DNA of 64,000 bases from Woronichinia naegeliana WA131 (GCA_025370055.1 CP073041.1:1488001-1552000), one strand, 5' to 3'; positions 37,247-48,207 are shown, numbered from the stretch's first letter. Notes: generated by a model from the letters alone, not told the origin. A program made the numbers and translations.

Positions 37247-37600
37247 TTAATAGGTGATTACGTCACCGATCAATAGTCCTGTAATCAATAGCAGTAAGAT
37301 CGCCACCGATAAATCTAATACCTGGGGAGACAACCGCCTTGCAATCCAATAACCAATTAATACGCCTAAAAGACTAGTAACGATTAATGCCGAAGCTGAT
37401 CCTGCAAAGACAATCCAAGGCGACTGGGACTCTGCACTAATCAATAGGGTGCTGAGTTGAGTTTTGTCACCCATCTCTGCTAAAAAAATCGTGATAAAGG
37501 TCGAAGTAAAAACCGACCGAAAATAGGAAGGCTGCTTTTTTTGCACCTGAATAGCTTCTGAACTCGATTCTGAATTGGCTTGATCACCAGTCGCTACCAT
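37247..37600 (-). CDS. Half-size GDT1/UPF0016 cation transporter, partner
   Basis: A 117-residue protein with a polar 28-residue N-terminus and three membrane helices. The single motif is FLAEMGDKTQLSTLLI. It complements the gene at 36749-37033; together they contain the two acidic motifs that line the ion path in full-length family members. The 213 bp between them hold REP-like palindromes and repeats of TAGGTAATTAA, so co-transcription is not certain. Confidence 0.85.
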   Translation of the reverse strand: MVATGDQANSESSSEAIQVQKKQPSYFRSVFTSTFITIFLAEMGDKTQLSTLLISAESQSPWIVFAGSASALIVTSLLGVLIGYWIARRLSPQVLDLSVAILLLLITGLLIGDVITY

Positions 37601-37741
37601 AAAATTGACACTAAAATCTTTTTAGGTTTTTTCATACTCTTCTCATTATTACGCAAAAATTCTGTCATCTCCTGGAATTTTTAATTTTTAGCTTGGACAG
37701 TTTAAGCCCCATTAACCGCGATCGCCTTCTCCATTTCGGCC

Positions 37742-38374
37742 ATGAACCTATCCCATCACCTCTTGATTTTTACCCGTTATCCTGAAATTGGTAAAACGAA
37801 AACCCGTTTGATTCCCCTTTTAGGCGCAAAGGGAGCAGCCGATTTGCATCGTACCCTAACGGAACAGACCGTCAGTATGGTCAAACAGCAACAACAAACC
37901 GCCCCGATCAAAATCACAATTTATTTTTCTGGGGGAAATCAGGCTTTGATGCAGGCCTGGCTAGGGACAGACCTTGAATATTGTCCTCAAAGCCATGGAG
38001 ATTTAGGACAAAAAATGCAGCAGGCTGTTTTAAGGTCTTTTTCTCAGGGGGCTAGTCGTGTGATTATAATTGGCACAGATTGTCCTGATCTGACGGGGGA
38101 CATTCTAGAAACGGCCTTTCAATCTTTAGAAAATGTTGATATTGCGATCGGACCGGCTCAAGATGGAGGCTATTATCTCCTCGGTTTGCGCTATCCAATC
38201 CCTGAACTTTTTGATCATATTGATTGGGGAACCGAACGGGTTTTGACTCAAACCCAAACGCACATTGCCCAAAAACATTACAAAACTTATTATTTACCAG
38301 TTCTCAGAGACATTGATCGTCCTGAAGATTGGCTTATATGGATTAAAACCAAAGATTCTAACACTTTATTTTGA
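37742..38374 (+). CDS. TIGR04282/DUF2064-type glycosyltransferase
   Basis: A 210-residue GT-A fold protein: LLIFTRYPEIGKTKTRLIP at the nucleotide-sugar site, VIIIGTDCPDL with the expected aspartates, and AIGPAQDGGYYLLGL. The family includes arsenosugar-biosynthesis glycosyltransferases, but many cyanobacterial members lack arsenic context, as here. Substrate unknown. Confidence 0.82.
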   Translation: MNLSHHLLIFTRYPEIGKTKTRLIPLLGAKGAADLHRTLTEQTVSMVKQQQQTAPIKITIYFSGGNQALMQAWLGTDLEYCPQSHGDLGQKMQQAVLRSFSQGASRVIIIGTDCPDLTGDILETAFQSLENVDIAIGPAQDGGYYLLGLRYPIPELFDHIDWGTERVLTQTQTHIAQKHYKTYYLPVLRDIDRPEDWLIWIKTKDSNTLF

Positions 38375-38650
38375 ATTTAGGCTGCAAGCTATTCCTATCA
38401 GTTCATGCCAAATAGCGAAATACATTAAAAACTCTATAAATTATGACTAACTTTAATCAGAAACAACAACAGTTTTTATTACATTGTGTAAATCTCAAGT
38501 AATCTATCGCCTCTATCAATTAGAGTAATAGTATTGTTTCCAACCCAAGCTACATAGATTGTACTCCTAGAGACCCAGTCCTTCGGGTTCAGCAGGAGAG
38601 TAGATCATTATTTTTACTTCAAGCACACAAAGGTATTAAACGAAATAGCC

Positions 38651-40237
38651 ATGAAAATCACCAATCTTTGCAAACTGACAGGAACAGGGCTTCTCAGCCT
38701 ATCCTTACTCACCCCCATGCTTTTTGCTCAGGCCACCCCTCTGCGTCCTGAAATTACTCCCGCTGTCAAAAATGATGTTTCGCCACCCCTGCGCGATCTC
38801 ATTTCTAAACCAGACTCTGGGACTCAGAGGGAAATTCCGCTACGATCCATTCCTTTGCCATCTTCCTCATCGACCGATGCACCCGATCAGGCTGTCCAGT
38901 CCTCAGCCTCCAGACCCTTAGCTGGTACAACACCTGGATTAAACTTTGCAGGCATCGGCAAGGGAGACTATGGCTACTCTGTCACTTCCGCACCGCCAGA
39001 TACCAACGGAGCCGTGGGAGACACCCAGTATGTGCAGATCGTAAATACTGATTTTGCCGTTTTTAACAAGACTACCGGAGCAATTCAATTAGGCCCCAAA
39101 AAGATTAATACGGTTTGGTCTGGTTTTGGAGGGGGCTGTCAAACCAATAATGATGGAGATCCTACCGTCCTCTATGACAAGGTTGCTAAGCGGTGGATCA
39201 TTTCCCAATTTTCTGTCAGTACAACTCCCTATCTCCAATGCGTTGCCGTTTCCACCACCTCTGATGCGACGGGAACCTACAATCGCTATGCCTTTAGTTA
39301 TGGCAATGTAGCATTTCCCGATTATCCCAAGATGGGGGTTTGGCCTGATGCTTATTACATTACCTTTAACATTTTTAACAATGGTACAACCTATGCGGGG
39401 GCGAAAGCCTGTGCCTATGACCGGGCCAAAATGCTAGCAGGGCAAGCCGCTACTCAACAGTGTTTTGATCTGGGTACGTCCTATGGTAGTTTACTGCCCG
39501 CCGATTTAGATGGTAATACACCTCCCCCCAGTGGTTCTCCCAATTATCTGGTTAATTTTGGCACGAACAAACTAAACCTTTGGAAATTCAAAGTGGATTG
39601 GGTTAACACCGCTAATACCGCCCTAACAGGCCCCACTAGTCTTCCTGTTGCCGCTTTTACGGCTGCTTGTAACGGTGGAACCTGTATTCCTCAATCGGGA
39701 ACGACTCAAAAACTAGATTCCCTAGCCGATCGCCTCATGTATCGATTGGCCTATCGCAATCGAAGTGGTACGGAATCCTTGATGGTAACTCACTCCGTCA
39801 AGGTGGGAACGAAACGCACTGCACCATCGGGAATTCGTTGGTATGAACTAAGGATTGCTGGTGGTACGCCTTCTGTTTTTCAACAAAGTACTTTTGCGCC
39901 AGATTCTACCTATCGTTGGATGGGAAGTATTGCCATGGATAAGCTCGGCAATATGGCAGTGGGGTATAGTGCCTCTAGTTCTGCTATTCATCCCGCTATT
40001 CGCTATACAGGTCGTCTCGTCAGCGATCCGCTCAATACCATGCAGGCGGAGAATAGTATTATTGAAGGTACAGGTTCTCAGACCTCTAACCTCAGCCGTT
40101 GGGGTGACTACAGTGCGATGTCAGTCGATCCGGTTGATGACTGCACCTTCTGGTACACTAATGAATACCAAAAGGCCAATGGCAGTTTTAACTGGAGTAC
40201 CCGCATTGCCAGTTTCAAGTTCCCAAGCTGTAATTAA
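38651..40237 (+). CDS. Large secreted protein, probably beta-propeller-like
   Basis: A 528-residue protein with a signal peptide (TGTGLLSLSLLTPMLFAQA) and a proline/serine-rich spacer to about residue 95. A long extracellular-type domain follows: SAPPDTNGAVGDTQYVQIVN, DPTVLYDKVAKRWIISQF, RWMGSIAMDKLGNMAVGYS and SRWGDYSAMSVDPVDDCTFW. The repeated blocks that end in a Trp/Tyr-rich strand suggest a propeller. Such proteins occur sporadically in many phyla, which may indicate transfer. Function unknown. Confidence 0.72.
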   Translation: MKITNLCKLTGTGLLSLSLLTPMLFAQATPLRPEITPAVKNDVSPPLRDLISKPDSGTQREIPLRSIPLPSSSSTDAPDQAVQSSASRPLAGTTPGLNFAGIGKGDYGYSVTSAPPDTNGAVGDTQYVQIVNTDFAVFNKTTGAIQLGPKKINTVWSGFGGGCQTNNDGDPTVLYDKVAKRWIISQFSVSTTPYLQCVAVSTTSDATGTYNRYAFSYGNVAFPDYPKMGVWPDAYYITFNIFNNGTTYAGAKACAYDRAKMLAGQAATQQCFDLGTSYGSLLPADLDGNTPPPSGSPNYLVNFGTNKLNLWKFKVDWVNTANTALTGPTSLPVAAFTAACNGGTCIPQSGTTQKLDSLADRLMYRLAYRNRSGTESLMVTHSVKVGTKRTAPSGIRWYELRIAGGTPSVFQQSTFAPDSTYRWMGSIAMDKLGNMAVGYSASSSAIHPAIRYTGRLVSDPLNTMQAENSIIEGTGSQTSNLSRWGDYSAMSVDPVDDCTFWYTNEYQKANGSFNWSTRIASFKFPSCN

Positions 40238-40268
40238 TAAGCTGTTAATCATCTAAAACGCAGACGGG

Positions 40269-40288
40269 CAAGGGGCTTAAGCCCCTTG
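40269..40288. repeat. Perfect 20-nt palindrome after the secreted-protein gene
   Basis: CAAGGGGCTTAAGCCCCTTG is a perfect palindrome 31 bp after the stop codon of the secreted protein. It could fold into a strong hairpin, but the T-run after it is poor. It may be a weak terminator or one of the short repeats that scatter between cyanobacterial genes. Confidence 0.5.
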
Positions 40289-40362
40289 TTACAAGATTTT
40301 GAGCAAAATCATTATGCCAGTGATAGCTGACTTAAGTTTTGGCTAGTTTTCCTGTAATAATT

Positions 40363-40540
40363 AGGGCTTGCTGAAAGGGGAAATTAGACGAAGAAAATTG
40401 TTGGATAAGAATGTCAGAAATGGTTCCATGGGAGGAATTTGAAGGAGAATATGCTAAGAATTTCAAAGAAAACAAAGGAGCACCAGCGAACTCATTGAGA
40501 ATGGCATTAGGGGTAAATCGTTAAAGAAATGTTAGAAATC
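40363..40540 (+). mobile_element. Decayed left end of an IS5/IS1182-type element
   Basis: It begins with the terminal repeat AGGGCTTGCTGAAA and encodes, with frameshifts and gaps, the N-terminal piece of the transposase seen at 5418 (QLDEEN, then MSEMVPWEEFEGEYAKNF, then KGAPANSLRMALG). It breaks off near 40540. Much more diverged than the copies at 3-8 kb, so an old insertion. Confidence 0.75.
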
Positions 40541-40558
40541 AGTGGGATATTATCCGGC

Positions 40559-40628
40559 GTTGCTGAATCAAGGTATGAATCAGGCAGGAATTTGTGCAAA
40601 GTTGCTATTCATCTCTTGATTCAGCAAC
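40559..40628. repeat. MITE-like element with 22-bp inverted repeats
   Basis: The left arm (40559-40580), beginning GTTGCTGAATCAAGGTATG, is the near-perfect inverted match of 40607-40628; 20 of 22 positions pair and the spacer is 26 bp. There is no coding capacity. The arms contain TTGCTGAATCA, similar to the TTGCTGAA of the IS5/IS1182-type ends, so it may be a non-autonomous relative. Confidence 0.6.
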
Positions 40629-40665
40629 TCCAAAAAAACTTTATTCATTTAGAGGCAATTGTAAC

Positions 40666-42055
40666 GGGTGCGACCTTTAGTTGATAAAAGCTGTTGTAAT
40701 CAGGGTTCTACAGGGAACCCATATTGATCAAGTTTTGCCCAAAATTGACTCCATCGTTCCTTGGTCAATACCAAAGCTCGTAGGCTCAAAATAATTCCTG
40801 CTCCTTTTTCCTTCCATCGCATCCCTGAACAACATAATCGTTGTTTGACCAACGTCTTACAAGCTGCTTCCGTAACACCTGAACCAATCGGATACTTTTT
40901 CTCTATGTATTCAGCATAATCCATTTGATGCTGATGATTCTCGTAATAAGTAATCGCCGCTTGTAGTTTCTCGGTAAGATTCTTAGAATGACTTTTTTCT
41001 TCTTTGACTTCTTTCATCAGATTTAGCAGTTCTCCTGCTTTTCCTTTTTCATGCTTGAGTTCTCGACAATTTTCAGTCAACCATTCTTTTTGTTTTGACA
41101 CTGTATTCGGATGCAACGCTTCTGCCAAGGCACCTAAGTAACCAGAGGCATGATAGAAATCTAATATCTGTTCTTCCGTTTGCTTTTCTAAAAACTTCCA
41201 ATTTGATTCTGCCCCGTCTGCTATCCCGACCAATGTTGCCTCTGGATAACGGTTTTTCGCTCGCTCAATTTCTCTTTCTAATCTTTCTAGAAAACTCTTT
41301 TTTCCATACTCTGGTGCCGCACCTAGATAGATTGTATGTTGACGTTCGCCTTCACTATCGTATAGGGAAACGGTTCCCACCATTGCTTCACGGTAGCCAT
41401 CCTCACACATCAGCATACAGGTTCCATCTAATCCTATTCCCACTGTTGCAATTTGGCTATCCTCCTTGGGCGGGGCATAACTCCACGCTTCTTCTTTTGC
41501 CTGTACCACACTTCCTACTGCTTCACTCAATCTTTGGATATAGGATAGCGCTACTTTTCTACCATGATTTTCTAATAAATCATTTTTCACCTCTTTGCCT
41601 GCCATCCCTGACATTTTTGAGGATACCTGTTTTGCCAATAATGGCGTTGATGTTATGATTATCCTTGCTTCTCTTTCTAAGGGGCAATACGTTTTTCCTC
41701 AAAGGTGAACGCTGATATACATGACGATTCACTATAACCTCACCATAAGGTGTTTGATATTCTTTCGGTTGCTCTCCCTTACTCTTCCAGATTTCTTCAC
41801 CGATTTTTAAGGGTGAACCATCTGTATCTAAATATTTCAAGGCTTCTTTGCTGGCGATGCAACCTACTTCGTTTAAGCCTTTTTGAATATTTATTTCTGT
41901 ATCCAACATTGAACGACTGAGTTCTAATGTTAGTTCTATTTTTATCTTTGAACCCTCTACATTAATTAGTTTTGCTGTCATCATTGTTTCCTCTTTGTCA
42001 CTTTTCATCCCATGTTAACACTTTTCTTTTCCTTCATCAACTAAAGGTCACACCC
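40666..42055 (-). mobile_element. ISKra4-family element, copy C (1390 bp)
   Basis: Complete copy with ends GGGTGCGACC (40666) and GGTCACACCC (ending 42055) and the 8-bp duplication ATTGTAAC (40658-40665 and 42056-42063). It lies 30 bp upstream of the ACP start codon. It therefore separates that gene from its native promoter but leaves its AAGGAG ribosome-binding site. Confidence 0.92.
40700..42008 (-). pseudogene. ISKra4 transposase, frameshifted (copy C)
   Basis: Split into ORF1 (42008 to 41580, 142 residues) and ORF2 (41638 to 40700, 312 residues). ORF2's product is identical to that of copy A and differs from copy D by one residue (YIEKKYP against YLEKKYP). It has the same lesion as copies A, B and D. 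Confidence 0.8.
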
Positions 42056-42337
42056 ATTGTAACAACTTGTTAAGGAGTTTTATCTATGACCCTATCTATT
42101 AACCCAAACCAAGCAGATATTTTTGAAAAGGTAAGAGATATTGTCGCAAACAAACTTTCCTTAGATGGAAGCAAGATTACTCCACAATCCAATTTTGCCA
42201 ACGATTTAGCGATTATCTTGTTTGTCAAGGCCTTGATAGGATCGCTATCAAATAAAATTAGTCAAAACAAACAACTCATCCTCATACAACTCGTCAGAGA
42301 ATGAGTTATGTTAACTCTTTCAACCAATATCAGAGAA

Positions 42338-43496
<1,159 letters not shown>

Positions 43497-43826
43497 GGGG
43501 TTGATTCTCTAGATGCCGTTGAATTAGTAATGGCTTTGGAAGAACAGTTTAATATTAAAGTCCCTGAAGAAGTTACGGAAAAAATGACAACTATTCAAGA
43601 GGCTGTGGATTACATCGACCGGCATTTCTGATTTTGAATATAAATCTTCTTTTATCCCATTTTTAAGGTCTAGAGTCTAGAGTTAAACTGACTTTTGAAT
43701 GTGTGCGAATTTGTTATCCATATTTTGGTTCAGCAACGTCTTTTTGAAATGGCCCACAAAAACTGGGCTAATATTCTTGACTATGGAGTAAAATTTCTGG
43801 GCCAAGGCGGAGAATTTTTGCCTATC

Positions 43827-44480
43827 TCATGTGGCCAGTTTTGAGGCGATTACCGCATAAAAGGGATCAGACCCCATAATGCCTAAACGTTGCCAAAAGC
43901 TGGGGATATTAGTTGTTTTTACCACGACTTCCGGCGCACTAAAACCTGGTAATCCTTGAAAATAAGCTTTAACTAATTGGACATGGCTTAGATCTGTACC
44001 TTCACGCCAAATGGCGATCGCTTTTTGGTAGAACATACGATTGGAAAAACTGATAATCACAATGCCATCAGGTTTCAGAATGCGGTGGATTTCACTCAAA
44101 ATGGCTTCTGGATATTCCACATACTGGATAGAAACCGCAATCAAGACCGCATCAAAGTCCTGATCAGGGAAGGGCAATTGGGGAGATTGATTCAGATCTT
44201 GGACAAAATAATGATTTAAGCGGGGATTTTTGGCTAATTCTTCTCGATTCAGTCCATGACCTTCTACCCAGGCAAATTCCTTTTCTTTTGGTAAATGGGA
44301 TACCCAACTACTCATCAAATCGAGAATGCGGCTCTGGGATTTGAGGCGATCGCGGTAAAGATTCGTTAATTGATCAATAAAGGCAGGATCAACATGGGTG
44401 ACAAAGCGAGGGAAGGAATAGAATTCTGTATCTTGATTACGATCCAATTTTTGACGATCTTCAGGGCGAAGCAGTAGCAT
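43827..44480 (-). CDS. Class I SAM-dependent methyltransferase
   Basis: A 217-residue protein with a methyltransferase-11-type core: SRILDLMSSWVSHLP (motif I, atypical, without the GxGxG loop), then LPFPDQDFDAVLIAVSIQYV and EIHRILKPDGIVIISFSNR (motif III). Cyanobacterial relatives are common and uncharacterised. Substrate unknown. 68 bp downstream of the ABC ATPase gene on the same strand. Confidence 0.78.
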   Translation of the reverse strand: MLLLRPEDRQKLDRNQDTEFYSFPRFVTHVDPAFIDQLTNLYRDRLKSQSRILDLMSSWVSHLPKEKEFAWVEGHGLNREELAKNPRLNHYFVQDLNQSPQLPFPDQDFDAVLIAVSIQYVEYPEAILSEIHRILKPDGIVIISFSNRMFYQKAIAIWREGTDLSHVQLVKAYFQGLPGFSAPEVVVKTTNIPSFWQRLGIMGSDPFYAVIASKLAT

Positions 44481-44548
44481 TTCGGTAGTCGAGGTAAGGG
44501 TCTAGAATTTAATTTTTTTTGAATGATTAACTATCTTAAAATGACGCA

Positions 44549-45529
44549 TTACTGACTAGAAGTAATTCCCCGTTCCTTCAATTGTCGAATAAAATATTCT
44601 TCTAAAGAAGCTCTGGCTAAATTAACACTAATGAGTTGAGCATCAAGAGTCGGTAAATGATCAATCAAGGCCTGGGGATCGCCATTTACTTGACCATGCC
44701 ATAGCCCTTCTACTAAGGTTAAGCCGGTGATCCATTGCTTAAGTTGTTCGGCTTCTCCTCCTTTAATAATAACCTGGTAAACATCAGCCCGTCCCAAAAT
44801 TTCCTCTAGGGAACCGACACATAGTAATTCGCCTCTGGCTAAAATGGCAATGCGATCGCAGATCTGTTCCACATCTGTCAGAATATGGGAATTAAAAAAG
44901 ATGGTTTTGCCCTGTTCCTTAAGCGATAAAATAATCTCACGGACTTGATAGCGTCCCAGAGGATCTAAGCCTGACATCGGCTCATCTAAAAAGACTAATT
45001 CGGGATCATTAATTAATGCCTGGGCCATGCCCACCCGTTGTAACATTCCTTTAGAATATTGACGCAATTGTTTCTTTTTGGCTGTTTTTTGGTCTAAGCC
45101 CACTAGATCAAAAGTAGTCGCAATGCGTTTATTTAAAATGGGTTTAGAAATTTGGAATAACCCCCCGACAAAGGTTAAAAATTCCCAAGCCGTTAAAAAA
45201 TCATAGAAATAGGCATTTTCGGGTAAATAGCCTACTCGTTGTTTGGTGGCGCGATCGCCGATGGGTTGGCCTAGTAGAACAGCCCGGCCATTGGTTGGTC
45301 GAATTACGCCTAATAAAATTTTTAAAAGTGTCGTTTTTCCAGCTCCATTGGGGCCAAGTAAGCCAAAGGTTTCTCCCTGCTGAACCGACAGAGAACAATT
45401 GGTTAAAGATTGAACTTTTTGATTCAACCAAAAACCCGTGCGATAAATTTTATTCAAATTCCAGGTTTCCACGACTGCCATTGTTTCTTTGCCCAAGGAT
45501 GGAACGGCTAAATCAGACATTGTATTCAT
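44549..45529 (-). CDS. ABC-2 type transporter ATPase
   Basis: A 326-residue ATPase with Walker A GPNGAGKTT, Q-loop YLPENAYFYDFLTAWE, signature YSKGMLQRVGMAQA and Walker B LVFLDEPMSGLDPLG. A C-terminal domain follows, typical of NatA/CcmA-like drug or polysaccharide exporters. Starts at ATG 45529 or 45520 are preferred over 45595, because the extra N-terminus is hydrophobic, atypical and overlaps the upstream pentapeptide gene. No permease gene is adjacent. Confidence 0.85.
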   Translation of the reverse strand: MNTMSDLAVPSLGKETMAVVETWNLNKIYRTGFWLNQKVQSLTNCSLSVQQGETFGLLGPNGAGKTTLLKILLGVIRPTNGRAVLLGQPIGDRATKQRVGYLPENAYFYDFLTAWEFLTFVGGLFQISKPILNKRIATTFDLVGLDQKTAKKKQLRQYSKGMLQRVGMAQALINDPELVFLDEPMSGLDPLGRYQVREIILSLKEQGKTIFFNSHILTDVEQICDRIAILARGELLCVGSLEEILGRADVYQVIIKGGEAEQLKQWITGLTLVEGLWHGQVNGDPQALIDHLPTLDAQLISVNLARASLEEYFIRQLKERGITSSQ

Positions 45530-45560
45530 AGACAATCCATAAATTATTAATCCTTGCCAA

Positions 45561-46283
45561 TTAAACAACCGGAAAAACCAGTTGATCCACTTCAATCATT
45601 TTCGGAAAATCTTTAAAGATCATGGTACAAGATTTGACAAATTTTTTTGCCCATTCCTGGGATAGCTCAATTTGAGCAATGCTGAGTTTATCCTTAATGG
45701 AGCCTTTATAGGTGACTTTAGCCGTAGAACGATTTACCTCAAACTGTTCAAACCATTCTAGCGAAGGTCTAGAAGCTTGAATATAGCGACTAGTCATGGT
45801 ATTACCCAAATAACGATTACCCAGTTCACTGAAATGATTGAACATTAAGAGTAAATCTTCTACCGTGAGCGATAAAGTGGTTAAATCAATCACAGGAGAG
45901 GGAGTTTCTAGCTCGGCTTTCTGAGTTGGAGCAGGACTAACCGCGATCGCTACTTCTCCTACTTTTTTAAGACCGGCTTTTACTAAATTAAAACTAGTAT
46001 CAAAACGAGTTTTATTATTATATTTAGCATTACTGAGAGCTGCTCTAGTTAGATCTGCACCATTAAAATAGGTTCCATTCAAATGAGCATCCTGAAGATT
46101 ACTGCGCGTTAAAATAGCCCCAGTACAGAGTGCTTCATCTAGATTGGCCCCCTGTAAATTTGTTTTAATTAAATAGGTTTTAATCAGAGAAGCCCCTTTT
46201 GATGATTTAAAAAGATGGGAATAGCGACAATGGAGATTGCAAACCCTCTTTATTGTAATTGAAACTCGAAGCTTAGGGCACAA
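45561..46283 (-). CDS. Pentapeptide-repeat protein, 5' end probably lost
   Basis: A 240-residue frame. After an atypical 28-residue N-terminus come seven or so pentapeptide repeats of the A(N/D)LXX type (GASLIKTYLIKTNLQGANLD, SNLQDAHLNGTYFNGADLT), then a 130-residue alpha/beta C-terminal domain. The N-terminus (MCPKLRVSITIKR) looks like junk coding, and an IS701-type fragment lies directly upstream. The true start was probably removed by rearrangement near 46205. Confidence 0.65.
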   Translation of the reverse strand: MCPKLRVSITIKRVCNLHCRYSHLFKSSKGASLIKTYLIKTNLQGANLDEALCTGAILTRSNLQDAHLNGTYFNGADLTRAALSNAKYNNKTRFDTSFNLVKAGLKKVGEVAIAVSPAPTQKAELETPSPVIDLTTLSLTVEDLLLMFNHFSELGNRYLGNTMTSRYIQASRPSLEWFEQFEVNRSTAKVTYKGSIKDKLSIAQIELSQEWAKKFVKSCTMIFKDFPKMIEVDQLVFPVV

Positions 46284-46314
46284 TGTCTGGCTCTGAGCAG
46301 CAGGGGAGATGGCT

Positions 46315-46440
46315 CTAAATTGGTATCATTAAATATTTGAAATACTCATAAGCTCTCACTTCTGGGAATAAGTCTTTGTACAATTCACTGTAGTCATCCA
46401 TGAAGTGTACTGTTGGTTTTACCTCTCTTGGCTTTGTCAT
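46315..46440 (-). pseudogene. N-terminal fragment of an IS701-type transposase
   Basis: A frame of 41 codons (MTKPREVKPTVHFMDDYSE, then YKDLFPEVRAYEYFKYL) matches the start of IS701/IS4-like transposases. It then breaks off and meets a stop. No other part of the element is near. It marks the breakpoint beside the truncated pentapeptide gene. Confidence 0.6.
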
Positions 46441-46568
46441 ATACACCGTCTTGCTTTTAGCCTTTTTTCTTCATTATAGCTCTCCTTCTCTGACAGAAGA
46501 GAAGTATCATTATTAACATAGGTTGGCAGTGATAAAATTTTTTGATTAAATGACGTGATTCTAAAAAT

Positions 46569-46973
46569 ATGCAAGAAAACAATAAACCTACGACAAAAAC
46601 GCTAAGGGAATTCGGTTTTTTAGTTGGTGGCATTGGGGCTGGACTTTTTGGGGCTGTTTTACCTCTCATTAAAGGTCATGCTTTGCCCTGGCAGCCTTGG
46701 CTTATTGGTAGTATTTTAGCGGCTTTGGGACTTGTCCTTCCCCAGTCCTTAGCCCCAGTCTATCGTCTCTGGATGAAACTGGGTTTGATGCTGGGCTGGA
46801 TCAACAGTCGTATTATTTTAAGTATTGTTTTCTTTGTCATTGTTACACCGATGGGCCTGCTCATGAAGTTGCTGAATCGGGATACGATGAACCGACAGTG
46901 GGAACTTCAACGTTCGACCTATCGTATTCCTAGCCGCGATCGCGCCATTACCCAAATGGAAAAACCCTATTAA
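46569..46973 (+). CDS. SxtJ-family membrane protein
   Basis: A 134-residue protein with four membrane helices (FGFLVGGIGAGLFGAVLPLI, WLIGSILAALGLVLPQSLA, LGLMLGWINSRIILSIVFFV) and a basic/aromatic tail (RQWELQRSTYRIPSRDRA). This is the SxtJ family, named for a gene in saxitoxin clusters but widespread, usually next to exopolysaccharide or carbamoyltransferase genes. No such partner is adjacent here, so no toxin link should be drawn. Confidence 0.8.
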   Translation: MQENNKPTTKTLREFGFLVGGIGAGLFGAVLPLIKGHALPWQPWLIGSILAALGLVLPQSLAPVYRLWMKLGLMLGWINSRIILSIVFFVIVTPMGLLMKLLNRDTMNRQWELQRSTYRIPSRDRAITQMEKPY

Positions 46974-47140
46974 TTGACCCTGTACTGACTTGTTTGAGTG
47001 CGGCTCTCAACATTCCCGTATAAGAAGACAAGGAAAGGTGCTACAATGGAGAGTCTGTATCCTGACTTTTATAGTAAGTAACAGGAGGCATACGCACAAA
47101 AAATTACGGAGATTAAGGGATTTAGGTCTTAAAAACATAC

Positions 47141-48139
47141 ATGGTCAGTCAAACAACAACCCCTACTAGAACTATTGGATTCACTCACGAGGATTTTGCC
47201 GCTCTTCTCGATAAATATGACTATCACTTCAGCCCTGGCGATGTTGTCGCTGGAACCGTCTTCAGTATGGAGTCCAGAGGGGCCTTGATCGATATTGGCG
47301 CGAAAACTGCCGCCTACATTCCTATTCAAGAAATGTCGATCAATCGGGTGGATGATCCCGATGAGGTGCTTCAGCCCAATGAAACCAGAGAATTTTTTAT
47401 TCTGACTGATGAAAACGAAGATGGCCAGTTAACCCTATCCATTCGTCGCATTGAGTATATGCGGGCTTGGGAACGAGTGCGCCAACTTCAGGCAGAAGAC
47501 GCTACGGTTCGCTCTAACGTATTTGCGACCAATCGCGGTGGAGCACTAGTGCGGATCGAAGGTTTACGAGGCTTTATTCCAGGTTCTCACATCAGTGTTC
47601 GGGAAGCTAAAGAAGATTTAGTAGGGGAAGATTTACCCTTAAAGTTTCTGGAAGTGGATGAAGAACGGAATCGTCTAGTTCTGAGCCATCGTCGTGCCCT
47701 GGTAGAACGCAAGATGAATGGTTTAGAAGTGGGTCAAGTTGTCATTGGCTCGGTACGGGGTATTAAACCCTATGGTGCCTTTATTGATATTGGTGGAGTC
47801 AGTGGACTACTACACATTTCAGAGATTTCCCATGATCACATTGACACTCCCCACAGCGTCTTCAATGTCAATGATGAATTAAAGGTCATGATTATTGATC
47901 TGGATGCGGAACGAGGACGGATTTCGCTTTCCACCAAGCAATTGGAACCAGAAGCCGGTGCGATGTTAAAGAACCGTGAACTCGTCTATGAAAAGGCTGA
48001 GGAAATGGCTGAAAAATATCGTCAGAAGTTATTGGCAGAGGCTGAAGGTCGTCCCATTGAGGAAGAAATTCTCGATATTCCCCCCGCTCTAGAAGAGATT
48101 GAAGATGATCTGGCGATCGCGGCCACTGAAGACGAATAA
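47141..48139 (+). CDS. rpsA: 30S ribosomal protein S1
   Basis: A 332-residue S1 of the short cyanobacterial type with three S1 RNA-binding domains: about residues 30-100 (GDVVAGTVFSMESRGALIDI), 118-182 (ATNRGGALVRIEGLRGFIPG) and 195-265 (GQVVIGSVRGIKPYGAFIDI). The tail is acidic (EEIEDDLAIAATEDE). Its role is mRNA binding at translation initiation. Upstream leader of about 165 bp. Confidence 0.94.
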   Translation: MVSQTTTPTRTIGFTHEDFAALLDKYDYHFSPGDVVAGTVFSMESRGALIDIGAKTAAYIPIQEMSINRVDDPDEVLQPNETREFFILTDENEDGQLTLSIRRIEYMRAWERVRQLQAEDATVRSNVFATNRGGALVRIEGLRGFIPGSHISVREAKEDLVGEDLPLKFLEVDEERNRLVLSHRRALVERKMNGLEVGQVVIGSVRGIKPYGAFIDIGGVSGLLHISEISHDHIDTPHSVFNVNDELKVMIIDLDAERGRISLSTKQLEPEAGAMLKNRELVYEKAEEMAEKYRQKLLAEAEGRPIEEEILDIPPALEEIEDDLAIAATEDE

Positions 48140-48207
48140 CACTCATAACAACCGAGATCTTCCTTTTTGATCAGAAGACCTGGGTTGATCTAGTTAATAC
48201 ACTAATG

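Noticed and set aside
46569-46973. Possible saxitoxin-type cluster because of the SxtJ homologue
   Set aside because: SxtJ-like genes are widespread outside toxin clusters. No sxtA, sxtG or similar biosynthetic gene is nearby.
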